A DNA stretch of 64,000 nucleotides from Cellulomonas sp. B6 (GTDB lineage Bacteria; Actinomycetota; Actinomycetes; Actinomycetales; Cellulomonadaceae). The notes beneath the pieces were generated by a model. That model saw nothing but the letters and a program-made list of their open reading frames with translations. It was not told the DNA's origin and ran no database searches. This document shows, in pieces, positions 20,719 through 36,580 of the stretch. The first letter of the stretch is position 1. Every line of letters begins with the position of its first letter. Both the position numbers and the translations under genes were made by a program. The DNA lies in the NCBI RefSeq assembly GCF_001462455.1, contig NZ_LNTD01000072.1, positions 1 to 64,000 of the forward strand. The letters are read 5' to 3'.

Positions 20719-22404
20719 ATGAGTCACCCCCACCCCGACCTGACCCTGCCGCCGCCGCTGCCGGACGGCGGTCTGCGTGTCGTCCCGCTCGGCGGCCTCG
20801 GCGAGGTCGGTCGCAACATGGCCGTGCTGGAGTACGGCGGACGCCTGCTCGTCATCGACTGCGGCGTGCTGTTCCCCGAGGACAACCAGCCCGGCGTCGA
20901 CCTGATCCTCCCGGACTTCGACTACATCCGGGACCGGCTCGACGACATCGACGCGATCGTCCTCACGCACGGGCACGAGGACCACATCGGTGCCGTGCCG
21001 TACCTGCTGCGGCTGCGCCGGGACATCCCGCTCGTCGGCTCGCAGCTGACGCTCGCGTTCGTCGAGGCGAAGCTCAAGGAGCACCGCATCACGCCGCTGA
21101 CGCTCGCGGTGCGCGAGGGACAGGTCGAGAAGCTCGGCGCGTTCGAGTGCGAGTTCGTCGCGGTCAACCACTCGATCCCCGACGCGCTCGCGGTCGCGGT
21201 CCGCACGCCGGCCGGCACCGTGCTGCACACGGGCGACTTCAAGATGGACCAGCTCCCGCTCGACGGCCGGATCACCGACCTGCGCGCGTTCGCGCGCCTC
21301 GGCGAGCAGGGCGTCGACCTGTTCATGGTCGACTCGACCAACGCCGAGGTCCCCGGGTTCGTCACGCCCGAGCGTGAGATCGGCCCCGTGCTGGACCAGG
21401 TGTTCGCGGAGTCCACGGGTCGGGTCGTCGTCGCGTCGTTCGCGTCGCACGTGCACCGCGTGCAGCAGGTCATCGACGCCGCTGTCGCCAACGAGCGCAA
21501 GGTCGCCCTGGTGGGACGCTCGATGGTCCGCAACATGGGCATCGCGGCCGAGCTCGGCTACCTGCGCGTGCCCGACGGCGTGCTGGTCGACCAGAAGCAG
21601 ATCGAGAAGCTCGCCGACGACCGCGTGGTGCTGATGTGCACGGGCTCGCAGGGCGAGCCGATGGCGGCGCTGTCGCGCATCGCCAACGGTGACCACAAGG
21701 TGTCCGTCGGCCCCGGCGACACCGTCGTCCTCGCGTCGAGCCTCATCCCGGGCAACGAGAACGCGGTGTTCCGCGTCATCAACGGGCTCATGCGCCTCGG
21801 CGCGCGCGTCGTGCACTCGGGCAACGCCAAGGTGCACGTCTCGGGCCACGCGAGCGCGGGCGAGCTCCTGTACTGCTACAACATCCTGCGCCCGCGCAAC
21901 GTCATGCCCGTGCACGGCGAGGTGCGCCACCTCATCGCGAACGCCGCGCTCGCGGTGCGCACGGGCGTCCCGGCCGACCGCGTCGTGCTCGCGGAGGACG
22001 GTGTCGTCGTCGACCTCGTCGACGGGCGCGCGAGCGTCGTCGGCGCCGTGCCCTGCGGGTACGTGTACGTCGACGGGTCCAGCGTGGGCGAGCTGACGGA
22101 GGCCGAGCTCAAGGACCGCCGGATCCTGGGCGACGAGGGCTTCGTCTCGATCTTCGCCGTCGTGTCCTCGGCCGACGGCAAGGTCCTGGCCGGTCCGCAG
22201 ATCCACGCGCGCGGCGTCGCGGAGCAGGACGACGTCTTCGACGGCGTGCTGCCTGACCTCACCGCTGCGCTCGAGGAGGCCGTGCGCGGCGGCGCGACCG
22301 ACAAGCAGCAGCTGCAGCAGGTGATGCGGCGTGTCGTCGGGCGGTTCGTGTCGAACAAGCTGCGACGCCGGCCGATGATCATCCCCGTGGTCGTCGAGGC
22401 GTAG
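20719..22404 (+). CDS. rnj: Ribonuclease J
   Basis: Metallo-beta-lactamase/beta-CASP ribonuclease with 5'-3' exo- and endonuclease activity in mRNA decay and rRNA maturation. It has 561 residues. The zinc motif [15 protein letters not shown] is intact, with the [10 protein letters not shown] start and the beta-CASP segment SGHASAGEL. The ATG at 20719 has AGGAGA 4 nt upstream (20710-20715); the long in-frame upstream extension overlaps dapA and is rejected. A large terminator follows. Confidence 0.97.
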   Translation: MSHPHPDLTLPPPLPDGGLRVVPLGGLGEVGRNMAVLEYGGRLLVIDCGVLFPEDNQPGVDLILPDFDYIRDRLDDIDAIVLTHGHEDHIGAVPYLLRLRRDIPLVGSQLTLAFVEAKLKEHRITPLTLAVREGQVEKLGAFECEFVAVNHSIPDALAVAVRTPAGTVLHTGDFKMDQLPLDGRITDLRAFARLGEQGVDLFMVDSTNAEVPGFVTPEREIGPVLDQVFAESTGRVVVASFASHVHRVQQVIDAAVANERKVALVGRSMVRNMGIAAELGYLRVPDGVLVDQKQIEKLADDRVVLMCTGSQGEPMAALSRIANGDHKVSVGPGDTVVLASSLIPGNENAVFRVINGLMRLGARVVHSGNAKVHVSGHASAGELLYCYNILRPRNVMPVHGEVRHLIANAALAVRTGVPADRVVLAEDGVVVDLVDGRASVVGAVPCGYVYVDGSSVGELTEAELKDRRILGDEGFVSIFAVVSSADGKVLAGPQIHARGVAEQDDVFDGVLPDLTAALEEAVRGGATDKQQLQQVMRRVVGRFVSNKLRRRPMIIPVVVEA

Positions 22405-22434
22405 CGGCCCCGGTCCGTCCCGGGGCGGACGCGC

Positions 22435-22478
22435 GCGGGCCCCGGCGCAGCAGCGGACGCTGCCGCGCCGGGGCCCGC
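22435..22478 (+). terminator. Terminator after rnj
   Basis: A 14-bp perfect outer stem (22435-22448 with 22465-22478) encloses a 6-bp inner stem (22450-22455 with 22458-22463). No T-tract. It separates dapA-rnj from ftsK. Confidence 0.8.
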
Positions 22479-22582
22479 GGCACGTCGGTGTGACGTGCGA
22501 CGCGTCGCACGGACGGGTCGGATCCGGCGACACGGCCCCCACCGGGGCGGCTCGGGCGCACCGCGCCGCTAACGTGAGGACC

Positions 22583-25198
22583 ATGGCCACCCGTACGACC
22601 CCAGGCACCGCGCGCTCGACGCGCGCCTCCGGAGCGTCGTCGCGGTCGCCCCAGAGCGGCAGGTCCGGCGGCGGCTCGCGCCCCGCCGCGAAGAAGCCCG
22701 TCGAGCCGCCGCGTCCCGCGCTGCCGCTGCGCATCGTCCGCGGCATCTGGATGGGTGCCGCGCACGTCGTCGGCGGCACCGCCCGGCACGTGGGTGCCGG
22801 TGCGCGCGACCTCGACCCCGCCCACCGGCGCGACGGGCTCGCGCTGACGCTGCTCGGTCTGGCGGTCGTCGTGGCCGCTCGCGAGTGGTGGGACCTGTCG
22901 GGCACGGCGGGCGACGTCATCCACAACGTGGTGGCGGGGACGTTCGGCGTCGTCGGCGTCGCCGTGCCGGTCGTGCTGCTGGGCGTCTCGGTGCGGCTGA
23001 TGCGGCACCCGGAGCGCGTGCAGGCGAACTCCCGCATCGGGATCGGTCTGAGCGCCATCACGATCGCGGTGTGCGGCATCGTCCACCTCACCCACGGTCT
23101 GCCGGGAACGCAGGACATGGCGGCCGTGCGCGCCGCCGGCGGCATCGTCGGGTTCGCCGTCGGGACCCCCCTGGCGACGCTGCTCACGCCGGTTGTCGCG
23201 GGGCTGCTCCTGGGCATCCTCGCGTTCTTCGGCGTCCTGGTCGTCACGGCGACTCCCGTGCACCAGATCGGCCCGCGCCTGCAGGCCGCCTACCGGCGCC
23301 TGACCGGCCAGCACGAGAGCGAGCCGCTCGAGGACGAGGACGCCCCGCTGGTCATCGAGGCGCTGCACAGCGCGCGCCCCGAGCCGCCCGCGAAGAAGCG
23401 CCGCGCGCTGCTCGGTCGGCGCCGCGCGCCCGAGGTCGTCGACCCCGACGACGGCCGCCTCGACGAGTACGAGGGCGACGAGGCGTTCGAGCGCGCCGCC
23501 CAGGTGCACCACGAGGACCTCGACGTCGACGACGTCCCCGACGTCGTCGCGACCCGCCGGATGCCGCCCGCGGCGGCCGAGACCGCCCCGACCGCCGTCG
23601 TGACGCCCGAGCTGACGGCGCCCGCACCGACGGGCGTGCCGCGCGGCGAGCAGCCCATGCTCGAGGGTGACGTCGTCTACCTGCTGCCGCACGAGGACGC
23701 GCTCGCCAAGGGGGCGCCGCACAAGGTGCGCTCGGCGGCGAACGACCGCGTGGTCGAGTCGCTCACGTCGGTGCTCGAGCAGTTCCAGATCGACGCGCAG
23801 GTCACGGGATTCACGCGCGGCCCGACCGTCACGCGGTACGAGGTCGAGCTCGGCCAGGGCGTCAAGGTCGAGCGCGTCACGGCGCTGAGCAAGAACATCG
23901 CCTACGCGGTCGCGAGCGCCGACGTGCGCATCCTGTCGCCGATCCCCGGCAAGTCGGCCATCGGGATCGAGATCCCCAACACCGACCGCGAGACCGTCGC
24001 GCTCGGCGACGTGCTGCGCTCGAGCGCCGCCAAGCGCTCCGAGCACCCCATGGTCATCGGCGTCGGCAAGGACGTCGAGGGCGGCTACGTCGTGGCGAAC
24101 CTCGCCAAGATGCCGCACCTGCTCGTCGCGGGCGCCACGGGCGCGGGCAAGTCGTCGTTCGTGAACTCGATGATCGTGTCGATCCTCATGCGCTCGACGC
24201 CCGACGAGGTCCGCATGATCCTCGTCGACCCCAAGCGCGTCGAGCTCACGCTCTACGAGGGCATCCCGCACCTCATCACGCCCATCATCACCAACCCCAA
24301 GAAGGCCGCGGAGGCCCTCGAGTGGGTGGTCAAGGAGATGGAGGCGCGGTACGACGACCTCGCGATGTTCGGGTACAAGCACATCGACGACTTCAACGCC
24401 GCGGTCCGTGCCGGCAAGGTCAAGCCGCTGCCGGGCTCCGAGCGCAAGATCGCGACCTACCCGTACCTGCTGGTCATCGTCGACGAGCTCGCCGACCTCA
24501 TGATGGTCGCGCCGCGCGACGTCGAGGCGTCGATCCAGCGCATCACGCAGCTCGCACGCGCCGCCGGCATCCACCTCGTGCTCGCGACGCAGCGCCCCTC
24601 GGTCGACGTCGTCACGGGCCTCATCAAGGCCAACGTGCCGTCGCGGCTCGCGTTCGCGACGTCGTCGCTCACCGACTCGCGGGTCGTTCTCGACCAGCCG
24701 GGCGCCGAGAAGCTCATCGGCCAGGGCGACGCGCTGTTCCTGCCCATGGGTGCGGCCAAGCCCATGCGCACGCAGGGCGCCTGGGTCGCCGAGTCCGAGA
24801 TCCACGCGGTCGTCGAGCACGTCAAGGCGCAGCTCAAGCCGATCTACCGCGAGGACGTCACCGTCGTCGCCGCCAAGAAGCAGGTCGACGAGGACATCGG
24901 CGACGACCTCGACCTGCTGCTGCAGGCCGCCGAGCTCGTCGTCACGACGCAGTTCGGCTCGACGTCGATGCTGCAGCGCAAGCTGCGGGTCGGCTTCGCC
25001 AAGGCGGGGCGCCTGATGGACCTCCTGGAGTCGCGCGAGATCGTCGGGCCCTCCGAGGGCTCGAAGGCGCGCGAGGTCCTCGTGCAGCCCGACGACCTGC
25101 CCGGCACGCTCGCGATGCTCCGTGGTGACACCGGCGGCGCGGCCGAGCCGCAGGCTGACGAGGAGAGCGACGGCGAGCCGGGTCTCGCCGACGACTGA
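22583..25198 (+). CDS. ftsK: DNA translocase FtsK
   Basis: Septal ATP-driven DNA pump that clears the chromosome during division. It has 871 residues: a basic N-terminus, about four membrane helices (~85-250), a charged Pro/Ala-rich linker (~250-350), the RecA-like motor with Walker [15 protein letters not shown] and Walker [13 protein letters not shown], and the gamma winged-helix domain ([20 protein letters not shown]) that reads orienting sequences. The ATG at 22583 follows GTGAGGA; an upstream in-frame start at 22490 lies closer to the terminator and adds no family-like sequence. The GGDEF-EAL gene begins 11 bp after it. Confidence 0.96.
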   Translation: MATRTTPGTARSTRASGASSRSPQSGRSGGGSRPAAKKPVEPPRPALPLRIVRGIWMGAAHVVGGTARHVGAGARDLDPAHRRDGLALTLLGLAVVVAAREWWDLSGTAGDVIHNVVAGTFGVVGVAVPVVLLGVSVRLMRHPERVQANSRIGIGLSAITIAVCGIVHLTHGLPGTQDMAAVRAAGGIVGFAVGTPLATLLTPVVAGLLLGILAFFGVLVVTATPVHQIGPRLQAAYRRLTGQHESEPLEDEDAPLVIEALHSARPEPPAKKRRALLGRRRAPEVVDPDDGRLDEYEGDEAFERAAQVHHEDLDVDDVPDVVATRRMPPAAAETAPTAVVTPELTAPAPTGVPRGEQPMLEGDVVYLLPHEDALAKGAPHKVRSAANDRVVESLTSVLEQFQIDAQVTGFTRGPTVTRYEVELGQGVKVERVTALSKNIAYAVASADVRILSPIPGKSAIGIEIPNTDRETVALGDVLRSSAAKRSEHPMVIGVGKDVEGGYVVANLAKMPHLLVAGATGAGKSSFVNSMIVSILMRSTPDEVRMILVDPKRVELTLYEGIPHLITPIITNPKKAAEALEWVVKEMEARYDDLAMFGYKHIDDFNAAVRAGKVKPLPGSERKIATYPYLLVIVDELADLMMVAPRDVEASIQRITQLARAAGIHLVLATQRPSVDVVTGLIKANVPSRLAFATSSLTDSRVVLDQPGAEKLIGQGDALFLPMGAAKPMRTQGAWVAESEIHAVVEHVKAQLKPIYREDVTVVAAKKQVDEDIGDDLDLLLQAAELVVTTQFGSTSMLQRKLRVGFAKAGRLMDLLESREIVGPSEGSKAREVLVQPDDLPGTLAMLRGDTGGAAEPQADEESDGEPGLADD

Positions 25199-25209
25199 GC
25201 GGGCCGGCG

Positions 25210-27375
25210 GTGCGCGCAGACCTGGTCGGACCGTACGGCGTCGTCAGCGCCGCGATCGCCGTCGTCGCGATCGTCTCGCTCGTGACGGTGCTCGTGCTGC
25301 TGCGCCGTGAACGCGGCCAGGCGCGCCGCAACGCCGAGCTCGTGCACGTCGCGCGGCAGCTGCGGCGGCGGTACGACGCGCTGCAGAGCGTCACCCACGA
25401 GGGCGTCGTCGTGCAGTCGGTCGACGGCCGGGTGCTGGACCTGTCGGAGCGTGCGGCCGAGATCCTCGGCGTCGCACGGGCGTCGGTCGTGGGCGTCGAG
25501 GTCGCCCGGCTCCCGCTCGTCCTGCTCGACGACCGCGGCGTCGCGGTGAGCCCCGCGCACGTGCTGGCCGGCCACGGGGACGGCGAGCGCACGACGGTCG
25601 TCACGCTCGTCCCGCCGCTGCCCGGCGCGCGTCCTTCGGTCGTCCAGGTGACGAGCCGCAGCGTGCCCGCCGAGGACGACGAGGCCGCGGTGCTCACCAC
25701 CGTCGTCGACATCACGGCGCGGCACGAGGTCGAGGCCGCGCTGTCGCGCAGCGAGACCCAGTTCCGCGTCGCGATGGAGAACGCGCCGATCGGCATGGCG
25801 CTGGTCGACCTCGAGTGGCGGGTCACCGAGGCCAACGTCGCGCTGGCCGCGCTGCTCGGGACGCACGCGTCGGCGCTGCGCGGCTACCCGCTGGACGACC
25901 TGAGCGCACCCGAGGACCGGGCCGCGCAGCGCATGGCCAGGGACCGTCTGCTCGCGGGCGGGCAGCAGCAGTTCTCGCTCGAGATGCGGTGCCGGCGGGC
26001 CGACGAGCAGCTCGTGTGGGTCGTGCTCGACGCCGCACTGGTCCGGACCCCCGACGGGCGGCCCGACCACTTCGTCGTCCAGGTGCGCGACGCGACCGAG
26101 TCGCGCATGCAGGCCGAGATGCTGGTGCACCGGGCGATGCACGACCCGTTGACGGGGCTCGCGAACCGCACCCTGCTGCAGGAGGTCCTGCAGGCCGCGC
26201 TGTCCCAGCCGGGCGCCGTCGACCGCGTCTCGGTCCTGGCGTGCGACCTCGACGGCTTCAAGGCGGTCAACGACCGGTACGGCCACGCCGCGGGCGACGA
26301 CATCCTGGTGCACGTCGCCGGGGTGCTGCGCGCGGCCACCGCCGGCGGGGGGACCGTCGCCCGCCTCGGCGGCGACGAGTTCGTCGTCGTGCTGCAGTCC
26401 GTGCACGCCGCGCGCGCGGTCTTCGAGGTCGCCAACGCGATCCACGCGGGTCTGGCCGAACCCGTGCGCGTGGGACGGCGGCGGCTGTCGGTCGCGGCGA
26501 GCGTCGGCATCGCGCTCGCCGACCAGCACCTGGCAGGTGCCGGCGCGCCCACGCTGCTGGCGGCGGCCGACGCGGCGCTGTACCGCGCCAAGCAGGGCGG
26601 ACGCGGGCGCACCGAGGTGTACGACGCGTCGATGGAGCTGTCGACGACGCCGACCGTGCAGCGCGAGCTCGTCCACGCGATCGAGAACGACGAGCTGGTC
26701 GTGCACTACCAGCCGATCGTCGACCTGTCCGACGAGCGCGTCGTGGGCTACGAGGCGCTCGTGCGCTGGCAGCACCCGCACCGCGGGCTGCTGCTGCCGG
26801 GCGCGTTCCTGCCGCACATCCAGGAGGCGGGCGTCTCCGTGCTGCTCGGGCAGTTCGTCGCCTCCCGCGTCGTGGAGTTCCTCGCACGGACCGCCGGCGA
26901 CGCCCGGTGGGTGTCCGTCAACGTCTCGGCCGACCAGCTCGGCGACTCCGAGCTGGCCACGCGGCTCCTGCAGGACCTCTCGCGTCACCGGGTGACGGCC
27001 GGCCGGCTCGTCCTGGAGCTGACGGAGTCGTCGCTGGTGGCGTCCGGGACGCGGATCCGGCACGAGCTCACGCAGCTCTCGGCGGCCGGAGTGCCGATCC
27101 TGCTCGACGACTTCGGCACCGGTGTGTCGCCGCTGTCGTACCTGCGGGACCTCCCGGTGGCGGGGGTCAAGCTCGACATGTCCTTCACGTCCGGGATCCC
27201 GCACGACCCGACGGCCGGCAAGGTCACGCGCGCGCTGGGCGCCCTCGCGCGCGAGCTGGCGATGGTGACGATCGCCGAGGGCATCGAGAACGAGGAGCAG
27301 GCCGACTTCCTGCGCCGCAACGGCTGGCGGTACGGGCAGGGATGGTTGTACGGGGGCGCGCTGCCGCTCGAGTGA
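25210..27375 (+). CDS. Membrane PAS-GGDEF-EAL c-di-GMP protein
   Basis: 721 residues: one N-terminal membrane helix (~9-32), two PAS-like sensor regions (~45-170 and ~180-300, the second with ENAPIGMALVDLEWRV), a GGDEF domain (~310-465) and an EAL domain (~475-720). The GGDEF loop is intact (RLGGDEFVVV), so cyclase activity is possible. In the EAL half YEALVRW, VNVSADQL, LELTES, LLDDFGTG, KLDMSF and IAEGIENEEQ are present, so phosphodiesterase activity is also possible. The GTG start is 11 bp after ftsK, suggesting co-transcription. It is convergent with the capA-like gene, only 9 bp apart. The sensed signal is unknown. Confidence 0.93.
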   Translation: MRADLVGPYGVVSAAIAVVAIVSLVTVLVLLRRERGQARRNAELVHVARQLRRRYDALQSVTHEGVVVQSVDGRVLDLSERAAEILGVARASVVGVEVARLPLVLLDDRGVAVSPAHVLAGHGDGERTTVVTLVPPLPGARPSVVQVTSRSVPAEDDEAAVLTTVVDITARHEVEAALSRSETQFRVAMENAPIGMALVDLEWRVTEANVALAALLGTHASALRGYPLDDLSAPEDRAAQRMARDRLLAGGQQQFSLEMRCRRADEQLVWVVLDAALVRTPDGRPDHFVVQVRDATESRMQAEMLVHRAMHDPLTGLANRTLLQEVLQAALSQPGAVDRVSVLACDLDGFKAVNDRYGHAAGDDILVHVAGVLRAATAGGGTVARLGGDEFVVVLQSVHAARAVFEVANAIHAGLAEPVRVGRRRLSVAASVGIALADQHLAGAGAPTLLAAADAALYRAKQGGRGRTEVYDASMELSTTPTVQRELVHAIENDELVVHYQPIVDLSDERVVGYEALVRWQHPHRGLLLPGAFLPHIQEAGVSVLLGQFVASRVVEFLARTAGDARWVSVNVSADQLGDSELATRLLQDLSRHRVTAGRLVLELTESSLVASGTRIRHELTQLSAAGVPILLDDFGTGVSPLSYLRDLPVAGVKLDMSFTSGIPHDPTAGKVTRALGALARELAMVTIAEGIENEEQADFLRRNGWRYGQGWLYGGALPLE

Positions 27376-27384
27376 GCCGCGGCG

Positions 27385-28716
27385 TCAGGGCGTGCGCGCG
27401 ACGACGACGGGGGCCGCCCCGGTGGCGGTCGTCGGGGTCGTCCGCTCGGGCGCCTGGGTGCCGGCGGCCGCGCGGGCCCGGTCGTGCCGGGCCGCGACGG
27501 TGCCGGCCGGCAGCGTGCCCGTGCCGTCGGGCACGTCCGTGAGCGCGAGCACGCGGTGCCCCCCGCGGCGGTCCACCGTGATCGGCGTCCACTGCACGCC
27601 GGCGACCCTCGCCGCGCCCGCGGGCGCGGGCGCGGGGCCCGACGGGTCGTCACCGGGCACGACGACCTGGGCCGTCAGGAGCAGCCCGGCGGCCGTCGCG
27701 GGGCTGCAGCACTGCTCGTCCTGGTTCGAGACGTAGTTGCCCAGCCCGTAGGCGACCCACATGCCCGCACCGGACGGGCCCCCCGGGAGCAGCTCGACGG
27801 GCTGCGGCACGTGCGCGTGGTGCCCGATCACGAGGTCGACGGCCCCCGCGGCCGCGAGCCGCGCCGCGACGTCGCGCTGCGCGTCCGTCGGAGCGGTGCG
27901 GTACTCGGTGCCCCAGTGCAGGCTCACGAGCACGGCGTCGGCGCCCGCGGCGCGTGCCGCCGTGGCGCGTGCCACCACGTCCTCGGTGTCCAGCAGGTGC
28001 ACCGACCACGGCTTGTCGGCGTCGACGGGCATGCCGTTGGTGCCGTACGTGGCTGCCAGGTGCGCGACGGTGACGGTCCGGCCGGCGCGTTCGAGCCGGT
28101 ACAGCTGTGGCTGGGCGTCCTCGGCGGCGGACCGCGCCGTGCCGACGTGTCCGAGGCCGGCCGCGTCCAGCGCGTCGAGCGTGGCGACCACGCCGGGGAA
28201 GCCCCGGTCGACGGAGTGGTTCGACGCGGTCGAGCAGCCGTCCCAGCCGCGTGCCGCGAGGCCGGCCGCGAGCTCCACGGGTGCTCCGAACACGGGGAAG
28301 CCCGACGGTGCGGAATCGGTGGGCGCGACGGGGACCTCGAGGTGGCACAGGGCGAGGTCGGCCGACGTCACCCAGGGGTCGAGCGGGTCGAGCACGGGTG
28401 CGAAGTCGTACCCGGCGCGCGTCCGCGCGGAGCGCAGGACCGGCAGGTGCGGCAGCACGTCGCCGGCCGCGACGACGCTCAGCTCGACGTCGGGCGCCCG
28501 CGTGGGTGCGGGTGGCGGCGCTGCTGCAGGTGACCCCGCCGGCGTCGCAGCCGACGTGAAGGCACCCGCGACGGTCGGTGCCGCCACGGGGGCCACCCCC
28601 GGCGCGTTCGAGGCTCCTGCCGCGCCGGCGACCCCCGCGATCACGAGGACGGTGAGCACCCCGGCGACCACGGCGGGGAACGCGGGACCGCGCTGGTGCC
28701 GGGCGTGACGAGGCAC
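27385..28716 (-). CDS. CapA-family (PGA_cap) surface protein
   Basis: 443 residues. After a short basic N-terminus come a membrane/signal segment (FPAVVAGVLTVLVIAGVAGA), an Ala/Pro-rich spacer (~40-75) and the CapA calcineurin-like phosphoesterase fold: VVAAGDVLPH, SADLALCHLEVP, GWDGCSTASNHSVDRG, VSLHWGTEY and DLVIGHHAHVPQPVE. Relatives act in poly-gamma-glutamate capsule synthesis, but the partner genes capBC are absent here, so the role is open. The GTG at 28716 is set by TACCGT 7 nt upstream; the longer upstream extension overlaps pgsA in antisense and is rejected. Confidence 0.88.
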   Translation of the reverse strand: MPRHARHQRGPAFPAVVAGVLTVLVIAGVAGAAGASNAPGVAPVAAPTVAGAFTSAATPAGSPAAAPPPAPTRAPDVELSVVAAGDVLPHLPVLRSARTRAGYDFAPVLDPLDPWVTSADLALCHLEVPVAPTDSAPSGFPVFGAPVELAAGLAARGWDGCSTASNHSVDRGFPGVVATLDALDAAGLGHVGTARSAAEDAQPQLYRLERAGRTVTVAHLAATYGTNGMPVDADKPWSVHLLDTEDVVARATAARAAGADAVLVSLHWGTEYRTAPTDAQRDVAARLAAAGAVDLVIGHHAHVPQPVELLPGGPSGAGMWVAYGLGNYVSNQDEQCCSPATAAGLLLTAQVVVPGDDPSGPAPAPAGAARVAGVQWTPITVDRRGGHRVLALTDVPDGTGTLPAGTVAARHDRARAAAGTQAPERTTPTTATGAAPVVVARTP

Positions 28717-28723
28717 GTGCTCG

Positions 28724-28729
28724 ACGGTA
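28724..28729 (-). promoter_or_regulatory. -10 of a leaderless promoter (capA-like)
   Basis: On the minus strand TACCGT is followed by 7 nt and the GTG at 28716. Confidence 0.6.
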
Positions 28730-28815
28730 GTCGGACGGGTGTCCTGCACGCCGCCGCCGAACGGGTGCTCCCGAGGGTGACGGCCGCCGGTGACGGCACG
28801 GCGGCGCCCGACCCG

Positions 28816-28821
28816 TAGGCT
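28816..28821 (+). promoter_or_regulatory. -10 of the leaderless pgsA promoter
   Basis: TAGGCT is followed by 6 nt and the GTG at 28828. Confidence 0.65.
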
Positions 28822-28827
28822 GGTCGC

Positions 28828-29421
28828 GTGGTCGCCGACGCTCCCTCCGCCTGGAACCCGGCCAACGTCGTCACGGTCCTGCGCATCGCGGTGGTGCCGC
28901 TGTTCGCGGTCGCGCTGCTCTCCGACGGCGGGCACACGGTCACCGGTCGTCTGCTGGCGACCGGGCTGTTCGTGCTCGCCGCCGCGTCGGACCGCCTCGA
29001 CGGCTGGCTCGCGCGACGCTCGGGCCAGGTCACCGACCTCGGCAAGATGCTCGACCCGATCGCCGACAAGCTGCTCATCGGGTCGGCCCTCGTGCTGCTG
29101 TCCTGGTTGGGCGACCTGTGGTGGGCCGTGACGGCGGTCGTGCTGGTGCGCGAGCTGGGCATCACGGTCATGCGGTTCTTCCTGCTGCGCTACGTCGTGC
29201 TCCCCGCGTCGCGCGGCGGCAAGCTCAAGACCGTGCTGCAGTCGGTCGCGCTGTCGCTGTACCTGCTGCCGCTCGACCACCTGCCGGGGTTCGTGGCCGT
29301 CGTCGCGGCCGTCGTCATGGCCGCGGCGGTCGCCGTGACGCTCGTGACGGGGGTCGACTACGTGCGGGCCGCCCTGCGGATCCGACGGGCGGCGGGGCTG
29401 CCGCCCGCGGCGGGGCTGTGA
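28828..29421 (+). CDS. pgsA: CDP-diacylglycerol-glycerol-3-phosphate 3-phosphatidyltransferase
   Basis: Makes phosphatidylglycerol phosphate, an integral membrane step. It has 197 residues. The CDP-alcohol phosphotransferase motif (D-x2-D-G-x2-A-R-x8-G-x3-D-x3-D) is complete in [13 protein letters not shown] then [12 protein letters not shown]. About five to six membrane helices are present. The GTG start is 6 nt after TAGGCT. Its stop overlaps the cinA GTG (GTGA), giving a pgsA-cinA-clgR cluster as in other actinobacteria. Confidence 0.94.
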   Translation: MVADAPSAWNPANVVTVLRIAVVPLFAVALLSDGGHTVTGRLLATGLFVLAAASDRLDGWLARRSGQVTDLGKMLDPIADKLLIGSALVLLSWLGDLWWAVTAVVLVRELGITVMRFFLLRYVVLPASRGGKLKTVLQSVALSLYLLPLDHLPGFVAVVAAVVMAAAVAVTLVTGVDYVRAALRIRRAAGLPPAAGL

Positions 29422-29918
29422 CCGCCCGGCCCGAGGCGCAGGCGCTGGTCGACCTGCTCGTCCGGTCCGGGTGCACGCTCGCCGTGGCGGAGTCCCTGAC
29501 GGGTGGTCTCGTCGTCGCGGGCGTCGTCGACGTCCCCGGTGCGTCGAGCGTCCTGCGTGGTGGGGTCGTCGCGTACGCGACCGACCTCAAGGCTCGGCTG
29601 CTGGGCGTCGACGAGACGCTGCTGGCGCAGCGGGGAGCGGTCGACCCCGGCGTCGCCCTCGCGATGGCGGACGGTGCGCGCGCGGCCCTGGGTGCCGACG
29701 TCGGCCTCGCGACGACGGGCGTCGCCGGCCCGGACCCGCAGGACGGGCACCCGCCCGGAACCGTCCACGTCGCGGTGGTCGGCCCGGACGTGCGCGAGGT
29801 CCGCACCCTCGCGATCGAGGGCGACCGCCGGCAGGTGCGGGAGTCGTCCGTGCGGGCCGTGCTCGCGCTCGCGTGCACGTGCCTGACCGACCCGCGGCGA
29901 GGTCTCCGGGGAACATGA
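29418..29918 (+). CDS. cinA: CinA C-terminal-domain protein (NMN amidohydrolase, PncC type)
   Basis: 166 residues comprising only the CinA-C domain: [38 protein letters not shown] and [22 protein letters not shown]. Stand-alone proteins of this type deamidate nicotinamide mononucleotide in pyridine nucleotide recycling (family knowledge). The N-terminal COG1058 domain of full-length CinA is absent. The GTG at 29418 overlaps the pgsA stop by 4 bp. Confidence 0.93.
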   Translation: MTARPEAQALVDLLVRSGCTLAVAESLTGGLVVAGVVDVPGASSVLRGGVVAYATDLKARLLGVDETLLAQRGAVDPGVALAMADGARAALGADVGLATTGVAGPDPQDGHPPGTVHVAVVGPDVREVRTLAIEGDRRQVRESSVRAVLALACTCLTDPRRGLRGT

Positions 29919-30001
29919 CGGCGCGTGGTCGCGTTGGGGAGGGTGTGAACACCACCCGGACCACCACCCGCTCGCCCGGCGCACGCGTCGGCGGTGCGCG
30001 G

Positions 30002-30007
30002 TACGGT
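30002..30007 (+). promoter_or_regulatory. Candidate -10 of the clgR promoter
   Basis: TACGGT in the 191-bp cinA-clgR gap predicts a leader of ~95 nt. I do not see a clear ClgR palindrome. Confidence 0.4.
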
Positions 30008-30109
30008 GGTCGCCTCCCGGCCGTGCGACCGGGAGCAGCCAGTGGGACGGCCGCGCGCACCGCGGGGTCGTCCGTCGACCGAGGACGAGACGTGGAGGGG
30101 GGAGCCCAG

Positions 30110-30469
30110 ATGGTCGTTCTGCGACGAGAGATCGGCGACGTCCTGCGGGACGCACGCCAGCGCCAGGGCCGCACCCTGCGTGAGGTCTCCTCGGCCGCCC
30201 GCGTCTCCCTCGGCTACCTGAGCGAGGTCGAGCGCGGGCAGAAGGAGGCGTCGTCGGAGCTGCTCAGCAGCATCTGCGACGCGCTCGACGTGCCGCTGTC
30301 CCTCGTGCTGCGCGAGGTCAGCGATCGTGTGGCGGTGGCGGAGGGTCTGCACATCCCCGACACCGTCCCCGCGGACCTGGCGGCCGGTGCCGGGATCGGC
30401 GTCGACCGCACGCTCGGTGGCGACGCCGGTTGGGCGATGCCGCGTTCGGAGCTCGCGCCCGTCGGCTGA
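30110..30469 (+). CDS. clgR: ClgR-type XRE-family regulator
   Basis: 119 residues. The N-terminal HTH_3 domain ([20 protein letters not shown], then [20 protein letters not shown]) matches ClgR, the actinobacterial activator of clp protease and other proteolysis genes. The tail ([18 protein letters not shown]) is short and polar. The ATG at 30110 follows a run of G with GGAG (30101-30104); an in-frame GTG at 30092 is less likely. Synteny pgsA-cinA-clgR supports the name. Confidence 0.88.
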   Translation: MVVLRREIGDVLRDARQRQGRTLREVSSAARVSLGYLSEVERGQKEASSELLSSICDALDVPLSLVLREVSDRVAVAEGLHIPDTVPADLAAGAGIGVDRTLGGDAGWAMPRSELAPVG

Positions 30470-30538
30470 CGTCGGTCGTCCTGTCGGGAGCGGTGCTGCT
30501 CCTGTGCGCGCCCCGACGGGTCGCGCGGCACCCGAGGC

Positions 30539-31360
30539 TCAGGTGCGTCCGCGCACCTGGCAGCCGGGGCACCAGTACACCTGGCGCTGCGTGGGAGCCT
30601 GACCGATCTCGTCGCGTGCGACGCGCGCACCGCAGCGCATGCAGGTGCGTCCCTCGCGGCCGTACACGGCCGCGTCAGGACGTCCCGTGGCCACCGAGGC
30701 CCGCAGCAGGGCCCGACCGGCGCGGAGCACCTCGTGCGCGTCGTCCACGGCGTCCGCCCGGGCCCAGGGCCACCAGCCGCGCGCGAACAGCGACTCGGCC
30801 ATGAAGATCGTGCCCAGCCCTGCGACGACCCGCTGGTCCAGCAGGACCTCGCCGACCGGGCGGGCGCCCTGCGCGTGCCACCGCCGCACGGCCTCGTCGA
30901 TGCCCGGCGTCGGCAGGTCGAGCACCGGAGGACCCGCCCACGGCACGCCCGGGGTCTCGTCGAAGTCGCCGTCGAGGACGTCGGGGCCGAGGTGCCCCAG
31001 CAGCGCCCGCTCGCCCGAGGTCGGCACGACGTCGAGCATGCCGAGCTGGAACCCGACGGCCGTCCATCCTGCGACGGCCAGCACCGCCCGGACCTGCGGC
31101 GACCGCGCGGCGGCCCGCCGGTCCGACGACGGGACGACGCGCCACGTGCCGTCCATCCGCAGGTGGGTGTGCAGCGTGCGGCCGTCGTCGAAGCGCGTGA
31201 GCAGGTGCTTGCCGTAGGGGCGTGCGCCCAGCACGGTCCGCCCGCGCAGGTCGACCGTCGCCGCCGTGGGCCAGCGCAGGTCGGCCCGCACGAGCCGGTG
31301 CCCCGCCAGCGCGCGGTCGAGGTGCGCGGCGGCCCGGCGCAGCACGTCACCCTCGGGCAC
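30539..31360 (-). CDS. nei: Endonuclease VIII-like DNA glycosylase
   Basis: Removes oxidised pyrimidines and cleaves the strand at the abasic site. It has 273 residues. The N-terminus MPEGDVLRRAAAHLDRAL has the catalytic Pro2-Glu3 of the Fpg/Nei family, GTIFMAESLFARGWWP contains the helix-two-turn-helix, and the C-terminal zinc finger is C-x2-C-x16-C-x2-C (CMRCG...YWCPGC). MPEGD fits Nei better than Fpg. It sits 123 bp downstream of lhr on the same strand, the lhr-nei pairing known from actinobacteria. GTG start with GGAG 6 nt upstream. Confidence 0.92.
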   Translation of the reverse strand: MPEGDVLRRAAAHLDRALAGHRLVRADLRWPTAATVDLRGRTVLGARPYGKHLLTRFDDGRTLHTHLRMDGTWRVVPSSDRRAAARSPQVRAVLAVAGWTAVGFQLGMLDVVPTSGERALLGHLGPDVLDGDFDETPGVPWAGPPVLDLPTPGIDEAVRRWHAQGARPVGEVLLDQRVVAGLGTIFMAESLFARGWWPWARADAVDDAHEVLRAGRALLRASVATGRPDAAVYGREGRTCMRCGARVARDEIGQAPTQRQVYWCPGCQVRGRT

Positions 31361-31483
31361 GGCGTGCTCCGGTGGTGGTGCGCCGGCCCCCGGTTCCCCG
31401 GACGGGACGCGTTGTGGCGGCTGTCGCGCCTGCCGTCGGCACGTCCGACGGGCCGCCCGTACCGGGGCGACGCCACGACCGCG

Positions 31484-36574
<5,091 letters not shown>

Positions 36575-36580
36575 CGGGCC

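Noticed and set aside
27385-28716. Naming the CapA-like gene capA with a capsule role
   Set aside because: No capB, capC or other poly-glutamate genes are nearby, so only the fold is claimed.
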